64,000 nt of DNA from JAFARZ01 sp035651595 (GTDB taxonomy: Bacteria > Actinomycetota > Actinomycetes > Streptosporangiales > Streptosporangiaceae), in the NCBI GenBank assembly GCA_035651595.1, contig DASRFJ010000106.1, positions 27,211 through 91,210 on the forward strand, written 5' to 3'. The notes under the pieces are model-generated. The model worked only from the letters and a program-made list of their open reading frames with translations. It made no database searches and was not told where the DNA came from. Shown piece by piece: positions 43,062 through 49,904 of this stretch; position 1 is the stretch's first letter; each line of letters begins with the position of its first letter. A program made the position numbers and the translations under genes.

Positions 43062-43430
43062 TCAGTACCGTTTGCCTCGCCGCTGCACCACTTCCTCGAC
43101 CTGCTGGTACCTGAGCTTCTCGGTCAGGCTCATCCGGTCGTGATCGGTGAACGAGTCCAGGTAGATGGTCGCGACGGCGAGCAGGCATTCCAGGTCATCG
43201 CGGAGCCTGCTGTTCTCCTGCGACAGGGCATACTCGGCCGTGAGCTGCTTCGCGCCTTCCGGCGTGGTGACGGCGGCTGGCCAGTGCACGGGCAGGTCCG
43301 GCTTGTCCACCGCTTGCGGGCCGCGCACCTCGGACTCGTGATGGCACCCGTCGGAGTAGTCGGTGTGCACCGATATCCGGATCGGATAGCCGTGCGAGGC
43401 GTGCGGGCTCACCGCAGCCGCTCCAGGCAT
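43062..43430 (-). CDS. Hypothetical protein, 122 aa
   Basis: VHTDYSDGCHHESEVRGPQAVDKPDLPVHWPAAVTTPEGAKQLTAEYALSQENSRLRDDLECLLAVATIYLDSF...: N-terminal beta part followed by helices. Middle gene of a three-gene leftward island between the two lysis hydrolases. Start could be the internal GTG/ATG codons downstream of 43430. Confidence 0.55.
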   Translation of the reverse strand: MPGAAAVSPHASHGYPIRISVHTDYSDGCHHESEVRGPQAVDKPDLPVHWPAAVTTPEGAKQLTAEYALSQENSRLRDDLECLLAVATIYLDSFTDHDRMSLTEKLRYQQVEEVVQRRGKRY

Positions 43431-43876
43431 TCGGCCCGCGCGGCGGCCACAGGGCTCCCCGGCGCAGCGGCCGAGCGGATGAACGCGCCTATCTGCCCGC
43501 TGTCGCTGAGGCTGATCGCGGTGAGGTCGATGACTCCGCGCAGCCGCTGCACCTCAGTCACCCATTCCAGCAGCGAGTGCGTCTCCAGGTGGGCGCGCAC
43601 CGTGTCGTTGAGAGCGGCGTAGTGATCCTTGAGCAACGCGATCGTGTCGTCTTTCGAGCTGATTACCCGGCCCGAGGTGTCGGCCCACGCGTTGTCGTGG
43701 ACCCATGTGCATTTGTGCAGCGGGCAGCAGTAGCGGACCCTCGGCGGCTCCCAGCCGTAGCCAGCAACGGCCGCTGCCGCCTCACCCGCTAGCTCCCGTG
43801 CCTTCCGGATCGCCTCAGGTGATGCTGCCGCGATTCCCGCTGCGAGCCCCTCGCTGACTGCTTCCTGGTCCGCCAT
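43409..43876 (-). CDS. Hypothetical protein with Cys-His motif
   Basis: 155 residues from ATG 43876: helical N-terminus, then VRYCCPLHKCTWVHDNAWAD (a possible zinc knuckle) and a helical C-terminus (LKDHYAALNDTVRAHLETHSLLEWVTEVQRLRGVIDL). The same C.LH.C.W motif occurs in actinomycete prophage proteins. Divergent from the C39-like gene with only 31 bp between starts. Confidence 0.6.
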   Translation of the reverse strand: MADQEAVSEGLAAGIAAASPEAIRKARELAGEAAAAVAGYGWEPPRVRYCCPLHKCTWVHDNAWADTSGRVISSKDDTIALLKDHYAALNDTVRAHLETHSLLEWVTEVQRLRGVIDLTAISLSDSGQIGAFIRSAAAPGSPVAAARAECLERLR

Positions 43877-43907
43877 GCGGCCCATTCCACCACACCACGG
43901 AGGTCAA

Positions 43908-44768
43908 ATGACCGCACCCGTACGCATCCCCGGCAAGCTCGGCCGTCTCCACGCCCGGTTCCCCGCCGGGCTCCGCGAACTCGGCTCCTACGCCGCAGGC
44001 CGGCTCCCCGCGCCGCCCCCGTCCGTCCCGGTGCCGCAGATCGCGGACTGGGACTGCCTCGGCAACGACACTTACGGCGACTGCGGGGTCGCCGGTCTCG
44101 CGCACGGTTTCGAGTCCGCCGCCGCGGACGCCGGCGAACAGGAAACGTTCCCCGGCGCGGACCAGGTCGTCAGCTACTACCTGGCCTACACGGGCGGCCA
44201 GGACTCCGGGGTCGTCCTGTCCGACTTCCTCGCCTACGTCCGGCAGCACGGCTTCTACGGGCACGCGGTGACAGCGTTCGCCCCCGTCGCCGTCCACGAC
44301 ATCCCCTCACTCCAGTTCGCGACCTGGGCCTACGACTTCGCCTACACCGGGATCGACGTGACGCAGGCGATGATGGACGCCTTCAGCGCCGGGCAGCCGT
44401 GGACCGCCGCGATGGCGCACGGCGATCCCCTCGGCGGGCACTGCATCCCGGTTGTCGCATACGACGGCACGTATCTCTACGTCGTCACGTGGGGGAAGGT
44501 CCAGGCCGTCGAGTACCCCGCCTGGCATGCGATGAGCAGCGAGGCGTGGGCCGTCATCACCGGGGAGGTAGCCGGCGGCGACGGGCACGGGATCAGCCTC
44601 GCCGCGCTCCAGGCCGACCTTGACCGGCTCGGCGTCCCCGCACCTCCGGCATCCGCCGGCCAGCCCGGCCTGCTCGCCGACGTCGCGTCGCTCGTCCGCG
44701 AGGTAGCCGCCGACGCCAGCCGCGACATCTCCGACGTCATCTCATTCCTGCACGCGCACGGCCTTTAG
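43908..44768 (+). CDS. C39/papain-like cysteine peptidase
   Basis: 286 residues. WDCLGNDTYGDCGVAGLAHGFE places a nucleophile Cys at 59; PLGGHCIPVVAYDG provides His 178, and YVVTWGKVQAVEYPAWHAM completes the papain-like pattern (TWG strand). SGVVLSDFLAYVRQHGFYGH lies between. The last 60 residues form a helical tail. Probably a peptidoglycan endopeptidase of the lysis system or a virion-associated protease. GGAGGTCAA precedes ATG 43908; the holin candidate follows. Confidence 0.7.
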   Translation: MTAPVRIPGKLGRLHARFPAGLRELGSYAAGRLPAPPPSVPVPQIADWDCLGNDTYGDCGVAGLAHGFESAAADAGEQETFPGADQVVSYYLAYTGGQDSGVVLSDFLAYVRQHGFYGHAVTAFAPVAVHDIPSLQFATWAYDFAYTGIDVTQAMMDAFSAGQPWTAAMAHGDPLGGHCIPVVAYDGTYLYVVTWGKVQAVEYPAWHAMSSEAWAVITGEVAGGDGHGISLAALQADLDRLGVPAPPASAGQPGLLADVASLVREVAADASRDISDVISFLHAHGL

Positions 44769-44777
44769 GAGGCTCCC

Positions 44778-45140
44778 GTGCTGAACCGCCTGCTCGCCCT
44801 CCTCCACGCCGAGCCCGCCGCCGTGTCCGTCGCCGCCTCCGGCATCGTCGTGGCCCTCATCGTCGCGTTCAGCCACCTGTCCGGCACCCGGGCAGGCTAC
44901 CTGTCCGCAGGGGTCACCGCCGCCGGGACGATCGTGACAGCACTGCTGGCCCGGCCCGTGAACGTCGCCGTGATCGGCGGGGCGGCGGGGACCGTCCTGG
45001 AGTCGCTGGCGCTGTTCGGGGTGCACATGACCTCCGGCCAGATCGCCGCCGTGGTAGCCGCGGTGAACCTGGTACTCGGGTACCTCGTGATGCGGCCCGC
45101 GCTCACCCCCGTAACCAGGCCGCGGCCGGGGGCATCATAG
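44778..45140 (+). CDS. Putative holin
   Basis: 120 residues with three to four hydrophobic helices (VSVAASGIVVALIVAFSHL; AGYLSAGVTAAGTIVTALLA; NVAVIGGAAGTVLESLALFGV; AAVVAAVNLVLGYLVM) and a short basic tail. Placed between the cysteine peptidase and the end of the late operon. GTG 44778 with TAGGAGG; the start codon can pair with GCACGG upstream, a possible timing device. Confidence 0.62.
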   Translation: MLNRLLALLHAEPAAVSVAASGIVVALIVAFSHLSGTRAGYLSAGVTAAGTIVTALLARPVNVAVIGGAAGTVLESLALFGVHMTSGQIAAVVAAVNLVLGYLVMRPALTPVTRPRPGAS

Positions 45141-45689
45141 ATGTCCGCCGACAACCGGATCCTCGCGCTCCAGTACGCAATCGAGACCGTCGTCCCCGAC
45201 GGCGGGGGCTTCCCGCCCGAGAAAGGCGGCGACGTCACAGCCGTCGCGGACATCTACTACAGGTGGCTTGAAGGCCCGGCCGTCCTGTTCCTCACCGCCG
45301 ATCCCGTTACTTTTGACCAGGCTGCACCGGAGGGTCCGGGCACGCCTACTATCCGGAAAGGAACCGCCGCCGTGCAGCTCACCGATCTTCAGCAGGTCAC
45401 CCTGTCCATCGCCGAGGAGGACAGCAAAGGCCAGCCGGTCGCCGACTCTCTCGTGTGGTCTGTCGATGACCCTGGCGTGATCTCCCTCGTGCCGTCCGCC
45501 GACACCCAGTCGTGCCTGTGCGTCGCCGGGACCGACGGCACCGCCACCGTCACGGTCACCGACAACTCGGTGACTCCGCCGCTCACCGGCACAGAGACGA
45601 TCACCGTCGTCTCCTCGGCGGCCACCTCCCTGGTCATCAATGAGGGCACCCCGGAGGACCAGCCGCCCGCGCCTGCCCCCGGCAGCTGA
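45141..45689 (+). CDS. Ig-like (Big-type) domain protein
   Basis: 182 residues beginning right after the holin stop. Residues about 75-160 form a bacterial Ig-like domain (QVTLSIAEEDSKGQPVADSLVWSVDDPGVISLVPSADTQSCLCVAGTDGTATVTVTDNS). The N-terminal part is unrelated. Such domains decorate virions or secreted proteins. Last gene before the terminator. Confidence 0.65.
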   Translation: MSADNRILALQYAIETVVPDGGGFPPEKGGDVTAVADIYYRWLEGPAVLFLTADPVTFDQAAPEGPGTPTIRKGTAAVQLTDLQQVTLSIAEEDSKGQPVADSLVWSVDDPGVISLVPSADTQSCLCVAGTDGTATVTVTDNSVTPPLTGTETITVVSSAATSLVINEGTPEDQPPAPAPGS

Positions 45690-45705
45690 GGCCGCGAGCA
45701 AGCAG

Positions 45706-45752
45706 AACGGCCGCCCCGGCTCGTCCTTCGGGACAGAGCCGGGGCGGCCGTT
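45706..45752. terminator. Strong bidirectional terminator with UUCG tetraloop
   Basis: AACGGCCGCCCCGGCTC (45706-45722) pairs perfectly with 45736-45752; inside it GTCC-TTCG-GGAC closes with a UUCG loop and one bulged A. A TTTT run on the plus side and AA on the other make it functional in both directions, ending the late operon and separating it from the converging minus-strand genes. Confidence 0.85.
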
Positions 45753-45875
45753 TTCGTCATGCCCGGATAACGGCAAGGGCCGGGCTATCACCCTTCGGGC
45801 CGTATGCAAGAGCCCTGGTCAGGATGCTGTTGTAACCGGCGAGGCAAGGGAAGCCAGCGCCCGGCCCTGCCGTGC

Positions 45876-46487
45876 CTAGTAACCGAGGATGTTCCCCGAG
45901 CCGGGATCCTGCCCGCCGCCGTTGCCTAGCGCGTCGGTCCACGTCTGGGCCAGCGAATGCGGGGGGCGCAGCGAATGAGCTGTCGAATAGGCCCACGACC
46001 AGTCCGTGATCCCGGGACCCCCGAACACGGTCCCTGCCGGGAACGCCTGCTCGAACCACAGCGACGTGGTCTGCTCAGGCGCCGCCGGGGCTCCGTCCTC
46101 CGAAGCCGGGACCAGTGACATGTCCGGTGCGGCGCTCGCGGTGAACGAGTACGACGCGCCGCCTACCGCGGAGCCGGTCACGCCCGACAGGATCACCTCC
46201 CCGGCGTCGGCGCCGCCCTGGTCGGGGGTCAGCGCCCCCGCGATCGCCGTGAACGTGCCGTTGTCGGAGACGGTCGCGGTGTAGGTGCCGGGGGCGGTCT
46301 GGGTGATGATCAGGGTCCGGGTCAGGTTGTCGCCGGCCCATGTGCCGCCGCCGCCCGAGTCGGGACGGCCGGTGAGGGTGGTGACGGCCTGGAGGGTCGT
46401 GGAGGCGTGCGCGGCCGGGGAAACCGCCAGCGTGCCGGTGAGTGCCGCCGCTGCGATAGCGGCGAGGAGGAGGTGCCTGGTTCTCAT
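45876..46487 (-). CDS. Secreted protein
   Basis: 203 residues with a clean Sec signal (MRTRHLLLAAIAAAALTGTL..., cleavage after AHA at 28). The mature part is beta-rich: AGDNLTRTLIITQTAPGTYTATVSDNGTFTAIAGALTP...GEVILSGVTGSAVGGASYSF and ends TDALGNGGGQDPGSGNILGY. Hypothetical secreted proteins of this style occur in actinomycetes. Likely a moron (lysogenic conversion factor). Confidence 0.72.
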   Translation of the reverse strand: MRTRHLLLAAIAAAALTGTLAVSPAAHASTTLQAVTTLTGRPDSGGGGTWAGDNLTRTLIITQTAPGTYTATVSDNGTFTAIAGALTPDQGGADAGEVILSGVTGSAVGGASYSFTASAAPDMSLVPASEDGAPAAPEQTTSLWFEQAFPAGTVFGGPGITDWSWAYSTAHSLRPPHSLAQTWTDALGNGGGQDPGSGNILGY

Positions 46488-46785
46488 TGCGAGTGCCTTC
46501 CTGGTGGCTGCGGGAAAGGAGGGGGTTGCGGGCCGGGCGGGCGGCCTTCAGGCACCCCGGCCATCACACCGGAGCCGGGGCGCCGTGAGCAGGTACCGCT
46601 GGCAGCCGCCGCGAAAGGTCGGATCGGCGGTGCCCGGCCCGCAAGCCGGTTCCGGGGACGGGCTTCGTCCTTCAGCGGCGAGCCGGGCAGAGCAAACCGA
46701 CGGACCCGGCTGCCGCCTGAGCAGGAGCGCGTTGACTGGAAGCGGATACAGGGAATCCAGCGCCCGCCCCCGGAAGATCAGAGAG
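46488..46785. other. Intergenic, no gene
   Basis: 298 bp between two secreted-protein genes; GC-rich, no convincing frame. It must carry the promoter and RBS for the gene starting at 46487 (CTCGCAATGAG on the minus strand). Confidence 0.5.
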
Positions 46786-47517
46786 TCAGAACGCCTTGCC
46801 GAAGTCGGCGCCCCACAGCTGGTTCGATTCGATCGTCTCCGGCGCCCCGGTCAGGAACCCGGTCAGGTTGTCGACGTACAGCTGCGGGCGCGGCTTGTCG
46901 GCCGGGAACGAGCCGGCCGGGTAGGTCAGCACGAACGGGTGCGAGAAGTTCGTGTCCGAGCCGTTGATCGCCGGGAGGTAGAACTTCGCGAACCCTGTCG
47001 GGTCCTCCGTGTCGACCGCCCACACTGTCTTCCCGGACACGCCGCACGGCTGGAGCGACACCTTCTCGCCGCTGAACGCGGTAGCCGCGACCCCGGCGCA
47101 CAGGCCCGTGTCCGCGCCGTACGGGGCGTACTCGACCTCGAACGCTTCCAGGTCCGACTGTCCCGCGCACGTGGGGAACGCCGGCAGGGTGCAGCCGTAG
47201 CGGAGCGCGAACGAGGACGACACCAGGCCCGCCGCGTAGAAGTCCGCCACGGTGCCCTGCGCCGCGACCGTGAAGTCCTCGGCCGGGTCGGCGTTGGACT
47301 GGCCGAACAGGATGACCGGGGTGCCGGCCGCCTGGCCCCGCTTGTAGACGTCCATCAGGAACATCGGGCTGGCGTGGGTGCCGAAATCACGGGAGAACAC
47401 GTCGATGCAGCTTCCGCCGCATGACGGGGTGGCCGCGTCCGCGGTCCCGGCGGCTGCGATCCCGCCGATGGTGACAGCGCACGCTGCGATAGCGAGCGCC
47501 TTGGTGGTGAACCTCAT
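46786..47517 (-). CDS. Secreted Cys-containing protein
   Basis: 243 residues with signal peptide (MRFTTKALAIAACAVTIGGI..., cleavage after ADA at 28). Mature part: SCGGSCIDVFSRDFGTHASPMFLMDVYKRGQAAGTPVILFGQSNADPAEDFTV, LRYGCTLPAFPTCAGQSDLEAFEVEYAPYGADTGLCAGVA, CGVSGKTVWAVDTED; six cysteines suggest disulfides and extracellular use. SD AAAGGAACCCC. I recall similar proteins in actinomycete genomes, function unknown. Confidence 0.72.
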   Translation of the reverse strand: MRFTTKALAIAACAVTIGGIAAAGTADAATPSCGGSCIDVFSRDFGTHASPMFLMDVYKRGQAAGTPVILFGQSNADPAEDFTVAAQGTVADFYAAGLVSSSFALRYGCTLPAFPTCAGQSDLEAFEVEYAPYGADTGLCAGVAATAFSGEKVSLQPCGVSGKTVWAVDTEDPTGFAKFYLPAINGSDTNFSHPFVLTYPAGSFPADKPRPQLYVDNLTGFLTGAPETIESNQLWGADFGKAF

Positions 47518-47694
47518 GGGGTTCCTTTCAGTTTGCCGGCATCCCCCTGCGGGACGCCGTCTGATGCTGCCTCCCTCACGGGAGGCCCGTACCCCGCCGT
47601 GCTGCGGTGGCGGGGAGAAGGTCTAGGTGTATCGGCCCAGGTCAGGCACTAGCTTGTTTACGAACCTATGACGAACGATGAAGGTCCCAAAAGA
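47518..47694. other. Candidate attP region next to the serine recombinase 3' end
   Basis: AT-richer stretch (47636-47690) contains ACGAAC twice around CCTATG, adjacent to the recombinase stop; large serine integrases usually have attP beside the gene. On the minus strand two hairpins follow (GCCTCCC-GTGA-GGGAGGC and CCCCGCC...GGCGGGG) upstream of the secreted-protein gene. attP cannot be delimited by eye. Confidence 0.3.
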
Positions 47695-49332
47695 CTATTC
47701 CTCCCCTGGTTCTTCCCAGACCGGTATCACCGCGATATCCGCGGGCTGCCTCGGCCCGGTGCGGGTCACCATGACAGCCCTGACGAGCGGTCTCAGCATC
47801 TCACGGAGCCGGGCAGCGGGAAGGAGGTCCCACGACTCGAGGACGCCCGCCACCGCGGGGAGGAACACGGCGGTGTTCGCGTCCGCCGCAGCCCGCGCCG
47901 CCTTCAGCGACCGTTCCGCCGCGGCCCGGTCAGCGAGCATCCCCGCCCGCGCCGCCTCGTAGCTGGACGCCGGCGTGGTCTCGTCCATCGCCTGCATCCG
48001 CACCGACTTGGCGAGCGCCTTGTCGATGCGCTCGATTTCCCGCTGGAGCCTGCCCGTGTCCGTCTTCGCCCGGATCACCGTCGTGCCCCTCGCCGCCTCT
48101 GCCTCGGCCGCGGCATCGATGTCAGCGGCCCACTTCGCGATCTCGGCCAGCACGGCCTCCTCGACGCGGCGGCGCTGCACCCACACGCCGGGGCAGCCGC
48201 GGTGCTGCACCCAGTTCGGGCACCGGTACGCCCACCCGGTCCTGCCGCCGCCCGCGTTGGAGATGCTGAGCCGCGCCTTGCACGTCCCGCACCGGACCAG
48301 GCCGGCCAGCGGGTAGACGGGATCCTGGTGACGCGGCGGGACCGTCCTGGTTTCCTCCCGGCGCCGCAGGTACTTCTCCCACAGTTCCGGGCCGATGACG
48401 GGCGGCTGCCCGCCGGGTATCCATGCCGCCCGGCCGCAGAAGTTGAGGTTCTTCCCGCACCGGCAGTCCGGGTCGTGGATGCGGAGCAGCCCGGCGCCGA
48501 ACCCGGAGTCGAGCACGAAGAACAGCGCCCGGCGGCCGAACGTCGCGCCGCGGGCCGTCCTGGCCCCGGTGCCGTTGATCCAGCGCAGCAGCGCGGCGGC
48601 TCCCTCCCCGGCGACGTACCGCTCGTACGCCTCCGCCAGGACAGGGCCGGTCACCGGGTCGGTCTCGTACCGCTCCCCGGGGTCGTCCGGGTCAGCACGG
48701 TACAGCCTCGGGTTGTCCTCACGGCGGACCCGGCCCTTGCGGACGTAGCCGAACCGCGGGCCGCCGGTGCCGGGGAGCTTGCGGTCCCTGCGGGAGGCGT
48801 GCGCGGCCTTCCAGTTCTCGCCGATGATGTCCGACTGCATCTCCGCGAGCGCGAACGCGTTGGTCCGGGTGTACTTGCCGATCGCGGTCTCCACGTCGAA
48901 CGGCTCGGTGACTGACACGACCCGCCCGCCGGCCGCCTCGACGCGGAAGGCGTTGGCGAGGGATTCCATCGCGTTGCGGCCCCACCGGTCGAACCGGTAG
49001 ACGAGGATCTCCGAGGCTTCCCGCTGCTCTATCCGGGCTATGGCCAGGGTCACCTTGCGCCTGAAGTTCCGCCCGCTGTTGTCGAGATCTTCCACCCAGC
49101 CGATGATACGGCGCCCGGTCTGGCGTGCCCGGCGGGAGATCGCGGCACGCTGGATCTGCGGGGAAATCATTTCCTCGCGTTTCATCGACACCCGCAGGTA
49201 GCCGATGGCGGGAACGGGGGTGCTCTGCCGGTCAGCGGCCACCGGGGACCGCCGGAGGGGCTTCCGCCTCGACACCGACATAAAGGAGCCGGCCCCCCTC
49301 ATCGCGAAGGCGGTGGACCGCCTTCCTCTCAC
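47695..49332 (-). CDS. Large serine recombinase/integrase
   Basis: 545 residues. Resolvase catalytic domain: AIGYLRVSMKREEM with nucleophile Ser 49, ILVYRFDRWGRN and GEN-type helix; recombinase domain (GGPRFGYVRKGR..., LLRWINGTGA); zinc ribbon VRCGTCKARLS...CPNWVQHRGCPG; C-terminal coiled coil (TGRLQREIERIDKALAKS, ADRAAAERSLKAARAAA). This is the phiC31-type integrase architecture. GTG 49332 overlaps the antitoxin stop (GTGA); MSV at residue 18 is an alternative start. Confidence 0.9.
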   Translation of the reverse strand: MRGRRSTAFAMRGAGSFMSVSRRKPLRRSPVAADRQSTPVPAIGYLRVSMKREEMISPQIQRAAISRRARQTGRRIIGWVEDLDNSGRNFRRKVTLAIARIEQREASEILVYRFDRWGRNAMESLANAFRVEAAGGRVVSVTEPFDVETAIGKYTRTNAFALAEMQSDIIGENWKAAHASRRDRKLPGTGGPRFGYVRKGRVRREDNPRLYRADPDDPGERYETDPVTGPVLAEAYERYVAGEGAAALLRWINGTGARTARGATFGRRALFFVLDSGFGAGLLRIHDPDCRCGKNLNFCGRAAWIPGGQPPVIGPELWEKYLRRREETRTVPPRHQDPVYPLAGLVRCGTCKARLSISNAGGGRTGWAYRCPNWVQHRGCPGVWVQRRRVEEAVLAEIAKWAADIDAAAEAEAARGTTVIRAKTDTGRLQREIERIDKALAKSVRMQAMDETTPASSYEAARAGMLADRAAAERSLKAARAAADANTAVFLPAVAGVLESWDLLPAARLREMLRPLVRAVMVTRTGPRQPADIAVIPVWEEPGEE

Positions 49333-49520
49333 TCATCGGGCACCGCTTGCCTCAGAGCCGCAGCAAGGGCTGCGCGATGCCATTCGACGGGCACTATCAC
49401 TGCTGCAGGAGTGTCGTACCGGAGGATCGTGATATGCGCGCCGCCGTGCTCGACCTGATCCAGCAGAACCCGGAAGTTGCGCCGTGCCTCATCGCTGCGG
49501 ATCTGGCGGTCCTTGCTCAC
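49329..49520 (-). CDS. Phd/YefM-like antitoxin-type regulator
   Basis: 63 residues: SDEARRNFRVLLDQVEHGGAHITILRYDTPAAVIVPVEWH is the Phd/YefM fold (ARxNF..LLD.V..G...I.R...P.AV.VP...). The usual C-terminal toxin-binding tail is short and no toxin gene is adjacent; instead its stop overlaps the recombinase start. It probably serves as an autorepressor controlling integrase expression. GTG start at 49520 is leaderless-like. Confidence 0.75.
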   Translation of the reverse strand: MSKDRQIRSDEARRNFRVLLDQVEHGGAHITILRYDTPAAVIVPVEWHRAALAAALRQAVPDE

Positions 49521-49526
49521 ATGGCG

Positions 49527-49555
49527 AGTCTACAGTGTCGTACGACATAACCCAA
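49527..49555 (-). promoter_or_regulatory. Promoter and operator of the antitoxin-integrase operon
   Basis: On the minus strand TTGGGT (-35, 49555-49550), a 17-bp spacer and TAGACT (-10, 49532-49527) precede GTG 49520 by 6 nt, implying a leaderless message. The spacer contains the perfect 12-bp palindrome TGTCGTACGACA (49536-49547); GTGTCGTAC recurs inside the gene at 49411-49419. Confidence 0.55.
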
Positions 49556-49843
49556 CTAACCGGCTTGGCGGATGAGCGCTGTGAGCACTTTCCCGTACGC
49601 CAGCGCGTGCTCCAGCGTCGGCACCGCGGCTCCCGTTTCCCACGAGGAGACGGCCTGCCGGCTGACGCCGATCACCCGCGCCATGTCGGCGGCTGTTACG
49701 CCGGCCGCTTCGCGGCGTTCCCGTGCCGCATCCGATGCGAGGTCGGCGCGGATCCGGACGGCGGCGGCGAGGTCGGCGGGGCGCACGGGATCAGGGTAGA
49801 GGCCTGGCGGGCGGTTGTCATGGGGTGGGCAAGCGAGCGTCAA
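49556..49843 (-). CDS. XRE-family regulator
   Basis: 95 residues with a Cro/CI helix-turn-helix: RREAAGVTAADMARVIGVSRQAVSSWETGAAVPTLEHALAYGKVL. TTG 49843 gives the longest frame; GTG 49786 (VRPADLAAAV) is a likely alternative start because sequence before it is Pro-rich. Divergent from the tyrosine recombinase, so it likely binds the 49874-49891 palindrome. Confidence 0.75.
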   Translation of the reverse strand: MTLACPPHDNRPPGLYPDPVRPADLAAAVRIRADLASDAARERREAAGVTAADMARVIGVSRQAVSSWETGAAVPTLEHALAYGKVLTALIRQAG

Positions 49844-49873
49844 GCACCCGTCATCCGCCCTTCAGGGGTACAG

Positions 49874-49904
49874 AGATAATCCCTGTTATCTTTGCATGCA
49901 TGCA
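49874..49904. promoter_or_regulatory. Operator palindromes upstream of and over the tyrosine recombinase start
   Basis: AGATAA-TCCCTG-TTATCT (49874-49891) is an inverted repeat 9 nt before ATG 49900, and includes GATAAT, a -10-like hexamer. TGCATGCATGCA (49893-49904) is a perfect 12-bp palindrome that contains the start codon. Both are well placed for repression. Confidence 0.55.

Noticed and set aside
45757..46059. Minus-strand frame ending in a protein-like stretch (AGYNSILTRALAYGPKG)
   Set aside because: It overlaps the secreted-protein gene in another frame and has no start of its own; at most a remnant.
46820..46850. tRNA-like T-loop sequence (GGTTCGATTCGATC)
   Set aside because: It is antisense to the codons for SNQLWG-type sequence in the secreted-protein gene and no cloverleaf can be drawn around it. 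No tRNA was recognised in the window.
46285..47424. Long plus-strand frame opposite the two secreted-protein genes
   Set aside because: Antisense to two genes with clear signal peptides; Arg-rich shadow composition.
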